Shown here: positions 6,925 to 16,145 of the stretch, one piece after another
How the letters are laid out: every line of letters begins with the position of its first letter
Position numbering within the stretch: the first letter of the stretch is position 1
Assembly (NCBI GenBank): GCA_900770215.1
Contig: CAAGJW010000084.1
Span: 1 to 61,763 of the forward strand
DNA length: 61,763 bases
Direction of reading: 5' to 3'
Origin: Bacteroidales bacterium
Lineage (GTDB): Bacteria > Bacteroidota > Bacteroidia > Bacteroidales > Muribaculaceae
Program-made: the position numbers and the translations under genes
Notes under the pieces: model-generated
Told to the model about the DNA's origin: nothing
Databases searched by the model: none
What the model saw: the letters and a program-made list of their open reading frames with translations, nothing else

Positions 6925-8322
6925 ATGGATGAGAATTTAGAGAAGAAGCCGAAAAGACCGCGCATAAGCGAGGCCAAGCCAGCGATCGAAGACAACGAGT
7001 CGCCTCGTTACGAGAGACCCGACTACAGTCGTGAAACACAAGACAACCAAGGCCATGGCGGCTACCAGCCCCGATACAACCGCCCCAACTACGGCGGCTA
7101 CAATCAGCAGCGCGGTGGCTATCAGCCACGTGGCGGCTACCAGCCACGTTACCAATCCAATCATTACAACAATCATCAAGCTCCCGGCGCTCAGCCCGAC
7201 AATGCTGCCGGTGCAGCCGATGCCCAGGCACAGCAGCCCCAGCAAGGCGGCTACCAGCCCCGCCAGCAGGGCGGCTACCAGCCCCGTCAGCAGGGTGGCT
7301 ACCAGCCTCGCGGTGGCTACCAGCCTCGCCAGCAGGGCGGCTATCGCCAGCAGGGCGGCTACAACCAGCGCGGCGGCTACCAGCAGCGTGGCCCGCAACA
7401 GGGCGGCTACCGCCAGCAGGGTGGCTACCAGCAGCGCGGCGGCTACCAGCAGCGCGGCCCGCAGCAAGGCGGCTATCGCCAGCAGGGCGGCTACAAGCGT
7501 GGCCCGCAGCAAGGCAAGCACATGCAGCAGGGACCACGCCCGCAGATGCGTTTCACCCCGCGCCCACAGCCTGTAGAATATGAGCAGCCCATCATCGATC
7601 CCAACACGCAGATACGCCTCAACAAGTTTATGGCCAATGCCGGCGTGTGCTCGCGTCGTGAAGCCGACGAGTTGATACAGAAGGGCCTCATCAAGGTAAA
7701 CGGCGAGGTGGTGACCGAGCTCGGCGTGAAAATAACTCCCAAGGACACCGTCGAGTACGACGGCAAGGAGGTGATGAGCGAGCGCAAGGTCTACATCCTG
7801 CTCAACAAGCCCAAAGACACCGTGACCACCAGCGACGACCCCAACGGCCGCAAGACCGTGATGGACCTGGTAAAGGGTGCCTGCGAGGAGCGCATCTACC
7901 CAGTGGGGCGCCTCGACCGCAACACCACAGGTGTGTTGCTGCTCACCAACGACGGCGACCTGGCCTCGAAGCTGACCCATCCAAAATATGTGAAGAAAAA
8001 GATCTACCAAGTGTGGACCGACAAGCCCATCAGCGAGGAAGACATGCAGCACATCGCCGACGGTGTTGAGCTCGACGACGGGCCCATCCACGCCGACGCC
8101 GTGAGCTACGTCTCGCCCACCGACCGCAAGCAGGCCGGCATCGAGATCCACTCGGGCCGCAACCGCGTGGTGCGCCGCATCTTTGAGTCGCTGGGCTACC
8201 ATGTGGTGAAGCTCGACCGCGTGTACTTTGCAGGCCTCACCAAGAAGAACCTGCCCCGCGGCCGCTGGCGCTATCTCACACAGGAAGAGGTGAACTTCTT
8301 GAAGCAAGGCAGCTTCGAGTAG
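6925..8322 (+). CDS. rluB: Pseudouridine synthase (RluB/RsuA family) with a long Gly/Tyr/Gln/Arg-rich N-terminal tail
   Basis: A 465-residue enzyme that isomerises uridine in rRNA, probably 23S as for RluB. The C-terminal half is standard: an S4 RNA-binding domain at about 230-275 (LNKFMANAGVCSRREADELI), then the catalytic motif GRLDRNTTGVLLLTNDGD near 328-345 with its aspartate, and a C-terminal GRNRVVRRIFESLGY. The N-terminal 200 residues are a charged leader followed by about 20 repeats of GGYQPRQQ/GGYRQQ/GGYQQRGPQQ type, predicted disordered and RNA-binding like eukaryotic RGG tails. Bacteroidota RluB proteins often carry basic or low-complexity tails, but this one is long and highly regular. 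The repeats are in frame and codon-varied, so they are under protein-level selection rather than recent slippage. Confidence 0.92.
   Translation: MDENLEKKPKRPRISEAKPAIEDNESPRYERPDYSRETQDNQGHGGYQPRYNRPNYGGYNQQRGGYQPRGGYQPRYQSNHYNNHQAPGAQPDNAAGAADAQAQQPQQGGYQPRQQGGYQPRQQGGYQPRGGYQPRQQGGYRQQGGYNQRGGYQQRGPQQGGYRQQGGYQQRGGYQQRGPQQGGYRQQGGYKRGPQQGKHMQQGPRPQMRFTPRPQPVEYEQPIIDPNTQIRLNKFMANAGVCSRREADELIQKGLIKVNGEVVTELGVKITPKDTVEYDGKEVMSERKVYILLNKPKDTVTTSDDPNGRKTVMDLVKGACEERIYPVGRLDRNTTGVLLLTNDGDLASKLTHPKYVKKKIYQVWTDKPISEEDMQHIADGVELDDGPIHADAVSYVSPTDRKQAGIEIHSGRNRVVRRIFESLGYHVVKLDRVYFAGLTKKNLPRGRWRYLTQEEVNFLKQGSFE
7060..7520 (+). repeat. In-frame imperfect tandem repeats coding GGYQPRQQ-type units
   Basis: Repeating GGCGGCTACCAGC-like units with variable spacers (15-30 bases). 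They lie entirely within the rluB coding frame and encode the disordered tail. Confidence 0.85.
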
Positions 8323-8340
8323 GCCCCACCCGTCCACTAC

Positions 8341-8373
8341 TGCACGGCACCGCACCCACACAAGCGCGGTGCC
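8341..8373 (+). other. GC-rich hairpin between rluB and asnS
   Basis: CTGCACGGCACCGC and GCGCGGTGCCGCAG pair around a short loop. No T-run follows, so it is not a clear terminator; it could be a processing or attenuation element before asnS. Confidence 0.4.
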
Positions 8374-8445
8374 GCAGTTGTGACACGCACACACTCAACA
8401 CACACCGAGAAAATAAAAACAAAATCACAATATTCACAACATAGT

Positions 8446-9849
8446 ATGGAAATACAACGAACCAAGATTGTCGACATCTTCAACCCCGCACTTGTGGGCA
8501 AGAAGGTGTGTGTGAAGGGCTGGGTGCGCACGCGCCGCGGCAACAAGCACGTGCAATTTGTCGCACTCAACGACGGCTCGACAATCAACAACATCCAAAT
8601 CGTGATCGACCTCGAGAAGTTCGGCGAAGAGGAGCTCAAGCCCATCACCACGGGCGCCAGCCTGCACGTCGAGGGACTGCTGGTGCAGTCGCAAGGCAAG
8701 GGCCAGAACGTGGAGATTCAGGCCGAGAGCATCGAGCTCTATGGCACTGCCGATCCTGCCGAGTACCCGCTGCAGAAGAAAGGGCACACCTTTGAGTTCC
8801 TGCGCGAGAAGGCGCACCTGCGCATGCGCACCAACACCTTCGGCGCCGTGATGCGAATACGCCACCACCTGGCCTTTGCCATCCACAAGTACTTCAACGA
8901 CCACGGCTTCTTCTATCTCAACACGCCGCTCATCACCGAGAGCGATGCCGAGGGCGCAGGCGACATGTTCCAAGTGACCACGCTCGACCTCGACAACCTG
9001 CCCAAGAGAGACGACGGCAAGGTCGACTATAGCCAGGACTTCTTTGGCAAGCACACCAGCCTCACCGTGAGCGGGCAGCTCGAGGGCGAGCTGGGCGCCA
9101 CGGCACTGGGCGCCATTTACACCTTCGGCCCCACCTTCCGTGCCGAGCGCAGCAACACGCCCCGCCACCTGGCCGAGTTCTGGATGATAGAGCCCGAGGT
9201 TGCCTTCTTGCAGCTCGACGGCCTCATGGCCCTTGAGGAGGACTTCATCAAGTACTGCGTGAAATATGCCCTCGACCACTGCGCCGACGACCTGGCCTTC
9301 CTCAACAAGATGATCGACAACAGCCTCATCGAGCGGCTCGAGAGCGTGCTCAAGGAAGACTTTGTGCACCTGCCCTACACCGAGGGCGTGAAGATACTGG
9401 AAGAGGCTCAGCGCAACGGGCACAAGTTTGAGTTCCCCGTGAGCTGGGGCACCGACCTGGCCAGCGAGCACGAGCGCTACCTGGTAGAGGAGCACTTCAA
9501 GAAACCCGTGATCATGATCAACTATCCCAAGGACATCAAGGCCTTCTACATGAAGCAGAACGACGATGGCAAGACCATGCAGGGCACCGATGTGCTCTTC
9601 CCGCAGATAGGCGAAATCATAGGCGGCTCGGTGCGTGAGGAAAACTACGACAAACTCATGGCCGAGATCAACCGGCGCCACATGGGCACCAAGAGCCTGT
9701 GGTGGTATCTCGAGACCCGCAAGTTTGGCACCGTGCCTCACGCCGGCTTCGGCCTGGGATTTGAGCGCCTGGTGCTCTTTGTGACGGGCATGCAGAACAT
9801 ACGCGACGTGATTCCCTTCCCGCGCACGCCCAACAACGCCGAGTTCTAA
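8446..9849 (+). CDS. asnS: Asparaginyl-tRNA synthetase
   Basis: This class II aminoacyl-tRNA synthetase charges tRNA-Asn. The 467-residue length matches bacterial AsnRS. An OB-fold anticodon-binding domain comes first (about 12-110, GKKVCVKGWVRTRRG). The catalytic domain follows, with motif 2 around FRAERSNTPRHLAEFWMIE and motif 3 in GFGLGFERLVLFVTG. The ATG at 8446 is chosen over an in-frame ATG 66 bp upstream because family members begin just before the IVDIF strand. It probably shares a transcript with rluB (123-bp gap without a strong terminator). Confidence 0.96.
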   Translation: MEIQRTKIVDIFNPALVGKKVCVKGWVRTRRGNKHVQFVALNDGSTINNIQIVIDLEKFGEEELKPITTGASLHVEGLLVQSQGKGQNVEIQAESIELYGTADPAEYPLQKKGHTFEFLREKAHLRMRTNTFGAVMRIRHHLAFAIHKYFNDHGFFYLNTPLITESDAEGAGDMFQVTTLDLDNLPKRDDGKVDYSQDFFGKHTSLTVSGQLEGELGATALGAIYTFGPTFRAERSNTPRHLAEFWMIEPEVAFLQLDGLMALEEDFIKYCVKYALDHCADDLAFLNKMIDNSLIERLESVLKEDFVHLPYTEGVKILEEAQRNGHKFEFPVSWGTDLASEHERYLVEEHFKKPVIMINYPKDIKAFYMKQNDDGKTMQGTDVLFPQIGEIIGGSVREENYDKLMAEINRRHMGTKSLWWYLETRKFGTVPHAGFGLGFERLVLFVTGMQNIRDVIPFPRTPNNAEF

Positions 9850-9877
9850 ATTCAAATCCGCATCAATTATACTCGTC

Positions 9878-9917
9878 GAGACAGCCACGGCCATTCTGGC
9901 CGTGGCTGTCTCTTTTT
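9878..9917 (+). terminator. asnS terminator
   Basis: A 15-bp perfect stem GAGACAGCCACGGCC/GGCCGTGGCTGTCTC with TTTTT. Confidence 0.9.
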
Positions 9918-10020
9918 CCCCCTTACTGCATCCCCTCCCAGAAGAACAGCAATTTATCATTGATTAAAAATTAATTACACATTCCCTGCTGTTGCCGTTA
10001 CCCATGCTGGGCGACCTTCC

Positions 10021-10058
10021 AAAAAAAACATCCTGGCGGCGATGTGCTGCCAGGATGC
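10021..10058 (-). terminator. Terminator of the S8 peptidase gene
   Basis: On the minus strand, CATCCTGGC ... GCCAGGATG is followed by eight T residues. It converges with the asnS terminator. Confidence 0.85.
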
Positions 10059-10082
10059 TTTGTGGATGGGTTGACGGCGGGC

Positions 10083-13000
10083 TTATTTCACTGTTTTCAC
10101 CACAGTGCGGGTGCCGTCGGCATGGGTGGCAACTACCACGTTGATGCCCTCGAAGGGCACCGTGCTGCTCATGCCCAGCGCGTTGTAGTAGACCACTCGT
10201 GTCACGGCCGACACGGCTGCCACCTGCCCCACACTGGTCACGACGCTGCCATCGTCGGTACCCACCTCGGTCACATTCTCAAGCGGATAGACCGTGAAGC
10301 CCGTCGAGGCCTCGGCGCGGCGTGCCGGCGCGCTGCTGCCAGTGGTTGCAGTACGGGTGATGAGAGCCAGGAAAGAGTAGACGCGGTTGGGCACAAACTT
10401 ATCGGCCGCATCCATCGTGAGGTTGGCCACAGCCGAGCCCGTGAGGCCGGCTGCATTCGACGTCACAGTGCCGCTTGAATAGGTGGTGGGCACGACAAAG
10501 CTGGTGCCGTCGTAGCGGGCCCAGTTGAGCCGTGCAATCTCGCCCGGCTTGGGCGTGACAAAGAAGTAGCGGTGCTTGTTGCCCGCGGCGTCGTAGGCCA
10601 CCGTGGCATCTTGCGTGCCGCCGAAGTTGGCTGCAACATAGTTGTTGGTCGTGTAGGCATTGTCATCGCCCACGCCAGGCAGAGCATCGACGGTGATTTC
10701 GGGATTGAGGCTGGCCGTGTAGGTACCCGTCACGCCAGTGAGCTTCTTGCCGGCATAGGCTGGGTCGGCCGAGGTGAGCTCACGCGGCAGCACAAGAGCC
10801 ACCCAGTTGCTTTGGTCCCAGTCGAGCGAGGCTGGCTGCAACCCTGCATTTTTCACATAGTCGATTTCGCCGCTTGCTGCCACGCTCTTGGCACTCTCGG
10901 CATAGGCGTTGGCATCCTTGCAATAGAGCACGCTGTTGCTGCCCGAGGGCGTGTAGACGTAGACGCAGGTGAGGTCGCCGTCGGTCACCGCCACCTTGTC
11001 GCCCTCGTTGCTGCCGGCAACGACATCGGCCAGCGTCGAGGTGGAGAAGGCGCCCAGGGCATTGATCTTGCCGTGGCCGAAGTGGGTGCTATAGGTGCCG
11101 GCAGTGAAGTCGTCGTGAATGGCCGTCTTGCGCATGCACGTGCGCACGTCGGCCACCGTCCACTTGGGGTGAGCTTGCAGCCACAGGGCCACGATGCCGG
11201 CCACACAAGGCGTGGCCATCGAGGTACCGCTCATGGTGCCAAAGTAGCTCGTGCTGTTGGACTGGGTGATATACTGGTACTCCGAGCCGCTCACACTTGT
11301 GCCATAGTTCTGCATGTCCTCGTGGTTCACGCCGGCAACAATCGTCTGTCCAGGCGCCGTGATCCACGGTATGGCATAGTCGTGGTCGGGGCCGTAGCCG
11401 TCTTCAACATAGCTCGAGAAGTCGGCTATGTCACCCAGGCTGTTGCTCGAGGTCACAGTGTAGCCCGAGGTGGCATTGGCCCCAGCAAAAGTCTTTCTCG
11501 ACACATAGGCGCCCACAGTGATGGCACCGCTGGCATAGCACTCGCTCGATGCCGAGCACCTGTCGCTGCCCTGCACGGCGTTGTAGCGGCCCGCACTGCC
11601 AGCCTCGAAGTTGCCGTAGTAGCCGCCCTCCCACATGTCGATGGTGGTAGAGGCATCGGCGCTGGCGGGATACACCATGAAGGCAATCTCATAGTTGCTG
11701 GTGACCGTGCTGGAACTGCTGCTATAAGAACGGGACTGCAGGTTGAAGGGCACAAACGTGACATTGTACTTGCCGCTGTTGGCGTCTTGCTCGATCGTTA
11801 CATAAAGGTAGCTTGACGACGACACGCTGGAGTATGCCCTATAGTAGCTGGAGATACCCGAAACCAAGTAGTAGCCCGAACTATTCATGCTGCTGAGCGT
11901 GATCTCGCTCGATGTCCACACCGCGACACCCGTGCTGGCATTCACGACCATGACCTTGGCAGCCAGGGGCACACCCGCCGTGCGGGCCCAGGCGCTCACT
12001 GTGCCACTATAGTAGTAAAAACCGCTGCGCGCGACATCGCTAAATATCTTCTGCTGATAGCGGGTGACCAGCGGCGAGGCGGCAGTAGCGGCGGTCTTGT
12101 ACACATACATGTCGTTGCCAGCCTGGTTGGCGGCAGCCAGCACCAGGATGTGGCCGGGATTGGCAGTAGCCTGGGTGTAGACCTGGCTCAAGTAGTCGGA
12201 GCCGTCGTGAGGACCGGCGACCCCGCCCAGGCTGAGGCTGATGACGCAAGGCTTGCCCACACTGTCGGCATAGGCCGTGATATAGTCGACGCCATTGGCA
12301 ATATAGGTGTTGTAGAGTGCTGCCAGGCCGCACAGATAGATGTCGCAGTTGGGGGCAATGCCCAGGAAGTCGCCATAGGCAGTGTGAATTTTCTTGCCAG
12401 CCGCCGTGGTGCTGGTGTGGGTGCCGTGCGACTCCTCGTCGCAGTCGGGCTCAAGGGTGGCAAACTGGGTAGAGTCCTTGTAGAAACACTGCTTGTAGGT
12501 TGTGGAGCCTGTCGACGAGGTCACCGCCTTCACCTGGTAGAGGCGCTTGATGCGGGTCACGCCCTGGGCGTCGTTGTAGGCCTCGTGCTGGGGGTCGATG
12601 CCCGTGTCGACCACACCCACAATCACGCCAGTGCCGTCGTAGTTGCGCGGCAGGTTGTGGTTGAGGCCGGCGATCACCTTGTCAACATTGGTCTGGCTGC
12701 GGGCACTGTCGGTCATCAATTTCATCACTTGGGCCACCTGAATGCGCTTCACGCTGCTCAGCGCAGCCACGCTCTCGATCTTGTCGACTGGGATGGCGGC
12801 GGTGACAAAGCCCTTGAACACACGCTGAATTTTCACCCCGAGGGCCTCGAGCTGGGCCACCGAGGTGCCATTGAGGCCAATGAAGGCATCGATCACCTCT
12901 ACACCGCCGTCGATGCGGCTCTGTGCCACCTCGGGCATCGACTTGCCGCCCGAGAAACGCAACGAGGGCGAGCGGTGAGCGCCCTTGCTGCCCACGACTG

Positions 13001-13136
13001 CGCCAGTATCGGGGACGAGGCCTGCACGCTGGGCAAGAAACATGCGCGTCGATGCCGAATACTTGTTGCTCGGTTGTGGCCACGCCGCCAGGGCACCAAG
13101 GCACACAACTGCAATGAGTAGTAAGATTTTCTTCAT
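10083..13136 (-). CDS. Secreted subtilisin-family (S8) serine peptidase with C-terminal sorting-like tail
   Basis: A 1017-residue exported protease. Residues 1-19 are a signal peptide (MKKILLLIAVVCLGALAAW). An I9-type propeptide-like region covers about 80-150. The catalytic triad is complete: Asp177 in GVVDTGID, His237 in ESHGTH, Ser639 in MSGTSMATP. About 400 residues separate His and Ser, so the catalytic domain carries a large Ser/Tyr-rich insertion. Residues about 700-960 form a beta-rich module that closely resembles the protein at 58890-60035 (shared DQSNWV and a GxVAxxxxxxNLAGS-like section). The last 40 residues (YYNALG ... GINVVVATHADGTRTVVK) match the tails of three other surface proteins in the window. 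It is probably cell-surface or secreted and monocistronic. Confidence 0.9.
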   Translation of the reverse strand: MKKILLLIAVVCLGALAAWPQPSNKYSASTRMFLAQRAGLVPDTGAVVGSKGAHRSPSLRFSGGKSMPEVAQSRIDGGVEVIDAFIGLNGTSVAQLEALGVKIQRVFKGFVTAAIPVDKIESVAALSSVKRIQVAQVMKLMTDSARSQTNVDKVIAGLNHNLPRNYDGTGVIVGVVDTGIDPQHEAYNDAQGVTRIKRLYQVKAVTSSTGSTTYKQCFYKDSTQFATLEPDCDEESHGTHTSTTAAGKKIHTAYGDFLGIAPNCDIYLCGLAALYNTYIANGVDYITAYADSVGKPCVISLSLGGVAGPHDGSDYLSQVYTQATANPGHILVLAAANQAGNDMYVYKTAATAASPLVTRYQQKIFSDVARSGFYYYSGTVSAWARTAGVPLAAKVMVVNASTGVAVWTSSEITLSSMNSSGYYLVSGISSYYRAYSSVSSSSYLYVTIEQDANSGKYNVTFVPFNLQSRSYSSSSSTVTSNYEIAFMVYPASADASTTIDMWEGGYYGNFEAGSAGRYNAVQGSDRCSASSECYASGAITVGAYVSRKTFAGANATSGYTVTSSNSLGDIADFSSYVEDGYGPDHDYAIPWITAPGQTIVAGVNHEDMQNYGTSVSGSEYQYITQSNSTSYFGTMSGTSMATPCVAGIVALWLQAHPKWTVADVRTCMRKTAIHDDFTAGTYSTHFGHGKINALGAFSTSTLADVVAGSNEGDKVAVTDGDLTCVYVYTPSGSNSVLYCKDANAYAESAKSVAASGEIDYVKNAGLQPASLDWDQSNWVALVLPRELTSADPAYAGKKLTGVTGTYTASLNPEITVDALPGVGDDNAYTTNNYVAANFGGTQDATVAYDAAGNKHRYFFVTPKPGEIARLNWARYDGTSFVVPTTYSSGTVTSNAAGLTGSAVANLTMDAADKFVPNRVYSFLALITRTATTGSSAPARRAEASTGFTVYPLENVTEVGTDDGSVVTSVGQVAAVSAVTRVVYYNALGMSSTVPFEGINVVVATHADGTRTVVKTVK

Positions 13137-13186
13137 AAGATTTTCTACTTTAGTTTAAATCTCTCTTTTTTCTAAAAATAATTGCG

Positions 13187-13220
13187 CAAAAGTAATACTT
13201 TTTATTAAAACATTAAACAA
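13187..13220 (-). promoter_or_regulatory. Promoter of the S8 peptidase gene
   Basis: Minus-strand -7 box TACTTTTG (13187-13194); a TTG at 13218-13220 is slightly far (23 bp). Confidence 0.55.
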
Positions 13221-13464
13221 AAATTACATTTTTTGTGAAAATTTACTTCACTCTATCCACTATTTATATTATGTAAAATATTTATATCAAATATAAGTGA
13301 TTATATAGAATATAATTCTAACAATAACAGATATATTAGATAATATAAGAATTATTTGCTCATTTTATCAGAACTATTGCACGGCATTGATTTTTGTTGG
13401 AACTTTGCGGTGTCAAAACCAATCGAACACAATCTATAACTAACATAAAACATAGAATAACAAT
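13195..13464. other. AT-rich divergent intergenic region
   Basis: About 270 bp of very AT-rich DNA between the S8 peptidase and metY. A weak metY promoter is possible (TTG at 13377, CTTTGC near 13405). No reading frame or structured RNA stands out. Confidence 0.5.
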
Positions 13465-14760
13465 ATGAGCAACGAGAACAAGAAACTGCATTTCGAGACC
13501 CTGCAACTGCATGTGGGCCAAGAAGAAGCCGACCCTGTGACCAACAGCCGCGCCGTGCCCATCTACCAGACCACAAGCTATGTGTTCAACAACTGCCAGC
13601 ACGGTGCCGACCGCTTCGGGCTGCGTGATGCAGGCAACATCTATGGCCGCTTGACCAACTCGACCCAAGACGTGTTTGAAAAACGCGTGGCCGCCCTCGA
13701 AGGGGGTACCGCCGCCCTTGCACTGGCCAGCGGCGCCGCAGCTGTGACCTACAGCCTGCTCAATGTGGCCCAGGCCGGCGACCACGTGATTGCAGCCGAC
13801 AACCTCTATGGCGGCACCACCAACCTGCTGGAGCACACGTTGAGCCAGTATGGCATCGAGACCACGCTGGTCGACCCGGCCAACTTTGAGGCGGTGGAGG
13901 CTGCCTTCAGGCCCAATACCAAGGCGGTACTTATCGAGACCTTCGGCAACCCCAACTCGAGCGTGACCGACATCGACAAGATTGCCGCCATTGCCCACAA
14001 GCACGACACGATAGTGATTGTCGACAACACCTTCGGCACGCCCTATCTCATACGCCCCATCGAGCACGGCGCCAACGTGGTGGTGCACAGTGCCACCAAG
14101 TTTATAGGCGGCCACGGCAGCTCGCTGGGCGGCGTGATTGTCGACGGCGGCAACTTCGACTACAAGGCCCATGCCGCCAAGTACCCCACCCTGGGCAAAC
14201 CCGAGCCCAGCTATCACGGGGCCGTGTTTGCCGACGTGGCCGGCGGGACAGCCTTTGTGACCCGCGTGCGTGCCGTGCTGCTGCGCGACACCGGAGCCAC
14301 CATCTCGCCTTTCAACGCCTGGATACTGCTGCAGGGGCTCGAGACCCTGAGCCTGCGCGTGGAGCGCCACGTGTCGAATGCCTTGAAGGTGGTCGATTTC
14401 CTCTCCAAGCACCCCAAGGTGGCCCGTGTCAACCACCCGTCACTGCCCACTCATCCCGACCATGAGCTCTACAAGAAACTGTTTCCCAATGGAGCGGGCG
14501 TAATCTTCACCTTCGACATCAAGGGCGGCCAAGCCGAGGCCTGGCGCTTTATCGACCACCTGAAGATCTTCTCGCTGCTGGCCAACGTGGCCGACGTGAA
14601 GTCGCTGGTCATCCACCCAGCCACCACCACCCACTCCCAGCTATCGGCCCAGGAGCTGGAAGAACAGCACATCTACCCCTCGACCGTGCGCCTGAGCATA
14701 GGCACCGAGCACATCGACGACATCATCGACGACATGCGGCAGGCCTTTGAATACGTATAA
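13465..14760 (+). CDS. metY: O-acetylhomoserine sulfhydrylase (PLP-dependent Cys/Met metabolism enzyme)
   Basis: This 431-residue enzyme joins O-acetylhomoserine with sulfide (or related nucleophiles) to give homocysteine, on the path to methionine. The long form of the Cys/Met PLP family is indicated by the length and by QLHVGQEEADPVTNSRAVPIYQTTSYVF at the N-terminus, split here as QLHVGQEEADP and AVPIYQTTSYVF. Lys212 in HSATKFIGGHG forms the Schiff base with PLP, and Asp187 in VDNTFGTP contacts the pyridine nitrogen. It could also act on O-acetylserine. No methionine riboswitch or SAM element is evident upstream. Confidence 0.93.
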   Translation: MSNENKKLHFETLQLHVGQEEADPVTNSRAVPIYQTTSYVFNNCQHGADRFGLRDAGNIYGRLTNSTQDVFEKRVAALEGGTAALALASGAAAVTYSLLNVAQAGDHVIAADNLYGGTTNLLEHTLSQYGIETTLVDPANFEAVEAAFRPNTKAVLIETFGNPNSSVTDIDKIAAIAHKHDTIVIVDNTFGTPYLIRPIEHGANVVVHSATKFIGGHGSSLGGVIVDGGNFDYKAHAAKYPTLGKPEPSYHGAVFADVAGGTAFVTRVRAVLLRDTGATISPFNAWILLQGLETLSLRVERHVSNALKVVDFLSKHPKVARVNHPSLPTHPDHELYKKLFPNGAGVIFTFDIKGGQAEAWRFIDHLKIFSLLANVADVKSLVIHPATTTHSQLSAQELEEQHIYPSTVRLSIGTEHIDDIIDDMRQAFEYV

Positions 14761-14787
14761 AAAGAAACGGCTCCACACACTACCATT

Positions 14788-14825
14788 AAGCCTCACTTCC
14801 TGGTTGCAGCCGGGAAGTGAGGCTT
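14788..14825. terminator. Shared hairpin between convergent genes
   Basis: A 13-bp stem AAGCCTCACTTCC/GGAAGTGAGGCTT sits between metY and the SRPBCC gene. The T-run is weak in both directions. Confidence 0.6.
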
Positions 14826-14862
14826 ATATCATTGTGTGCACGCCGCAAGGGCTGGCGTGAGG

Positions 14863-15300
14863 CTACATGTCTTTGTAGGGCAGCTTGGCGAGCATCTCGC
14901 CAAACTGCTTGGCGCCGCGCTCGAGCTGCGGGCCCACCATGGCCTTGATAAACACGGGCACGTCGAGCTGAAGTTCGGCAATGGAGCGCGTGGTGTTGTC
15001 GTCGACCCGCTCCAGGTTAATCACCAAGCTGAAGTTGACAGGCGCCTGTGCCGCGGCAAAGGTGATCATCGTGGGCTCCACCTTCTGGGCCACGGCCAGC
15101 TTGAGCGGCCCCATGGGCGACTCGATGGTGATGGCATCGGCATCGAAGGTCACCTTTTTCAGGTTCTCTTTGGCATCGTCGGGCAGGTTGTCGACGTTGG
15201 CATCGATAGTATTCTTGAACGACGACGGGTCACTGAGCTTGCTGTAGACCGTAGCAATGTCGCACGCGATGAGCTGCGGTTCGCTTTTGTAAGAACTCAT
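14863..15300 (-). CDS. SRPBCC (START/polyketide-cyclase-like) family protein
   Basis: A 145-residue cytoplasmic protein with the helix-grip pattern of small SRPBCC proteins: an N-terminal strand, helices around VYSKLSDPSSFKNTIDA, then a run of amphipathic strands and a long C-terminal helix (FIKAMVGPQLERGAKQFGEMLAKL). Such proteins bind hydrophobic ligands; no ligand can be named here. It lies 84 bp downstream of pyrE on the same strand and is probably co-transcribed with it. The function in that pairing is unknown. Confidence 0.75.
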   Translation of the reverse strand: MSSYKSEPQLIACDIATVYSKLSDPSSFKNTIDANVDNLPDDAKENLKKVTFDADAITIESPMGPLKLAVAQKVEPTMITFAAAQAPVNFSLVINLERVDDNTTRSIAELQLDVPVFIKAMVGPQLERGAKQFGEMLAKLPYKDM

Positions 15301-15384
15301 AGGTGTATATAGTATGATTAAATCGTTATTTACTCGTGTTTATTAACAAAATGGAAATATCAATGCTGTCACAGTGGCGTGCGG

Positions 15385-16032
15385 CTACTCAAAGTCGAGG
15401 TCGGGAGTCCAGTGGGCAGGATCCTCGCGCCACTTCTGCAGGGCTTTCTCATCGCTCTCCTTGATGTAGTTGGTGGCAATGGCAGCCTTTATCATCGAGC
15501 TGTAGTTGCTTATGGTGAGCAGCTTCACGCCGGCTTTTTCAAAGGCCTTGGTGGCGATTGGGAACTCATAGGTGAAAATAGCAACCATGCCCACGACCTC
15601 GCCGCCAGCGTCGACCACGGCTTGTGCGGCCTTGAGGCTACTCTTGCCCGTCGATACCAGGTCTTCAACAATCACGACCTTCTGGCCAGGCTTGATGTTG
15701 CCCTCTATCAAGTTCTCCAGACCGTGGTCCTTGGGCGTGGAGCGAATGTAGACAAACGGCAGGCCCAGCGTGTCGGCCACCAGTGCGCCCTGGGCAATTG
15801 CCCCCGTAGCCACGCCAGCCACCACCTCGGCGTCGCCGAAGTTCTCCAAGATGAGACGCGAGAGCTCCACCTTGATGAAGTTGCGCAACTCGGGGTAAGA
15901 CAGCGTCTTGCGGTTGTCGGTATAAATGGGCGAGTTCCACCCCGACGCCCAAGTGAACGGGTTGTCGGGCTGAAGTTTGATAGCACTGATTTTCAGTAAT
16001 TTCTCTGCAAGAAGAAGGTCTAATTTTTTCAT
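15385..16032 (-). CDS. pyrE: Orotate phosphoribosyltransferase
   Basis: A 215-residue enzyme that joins orotate to PRPP to form OMP in pyrimidine synthesis. The PRPP loop is VVIVEDLVSTGKS near residues 120-132. The N-terminus has AIKLQPDNPFTWASGW and SPIYTDNRKTLSYPE, typical of the Bacteroidota type. The start at 16032 is chosen over an in-frame upstream start at 16098 because the promoter lies between them. An SRPBCC gene follows at 84 bp. Confidence 0.95.
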   Translation of the reverse strand: MKKLDLLLAEKLLKISAIKLQPDNPFTWASGWNSPIYTDNRKTLSYPELRNFIKVELSRLILENFGDAEVVAGVATGAIAQGALVADTLGLPFVYIRSTPKDHGLENLIEGNIKPGQKVVIVEDLVSTGKSSLKAAQAVVDAGGEVVGMVAIFTYEFPIATKAFEKAGVKLLTISNYSSMIKAAIATNYIKESDEKALQKWREDPAHWTPDLDFE

Positions 16033-16074
16033 GAGTGAAATGTTTTGTATCAATAGATTGCTAAATATATTGTG

Positions 16075-16106
16075 CAAAATTACAAAAATCTTGCCCATTG
16101 CGGCAA
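16075..16106 (-). promoter_or_regulatory. pyrE promoter
   Basis: Minus-strand -7 box TAATTTTG (16075-16082) and TTG (16104-16106), 21 bp apart. Confidence 0.75.
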
Positions 16107-16145
16107 CCGATTGCCATTAAAAAAGCATTAGAACGCACAAAAACG

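Noticed and set aside
7060..7520. Repeats resembling a CRISPR array
   Set aside because: Units and spacers are in one reading frame and encode the rluB tail; spacer lengths are irregular and there are no cas genes.
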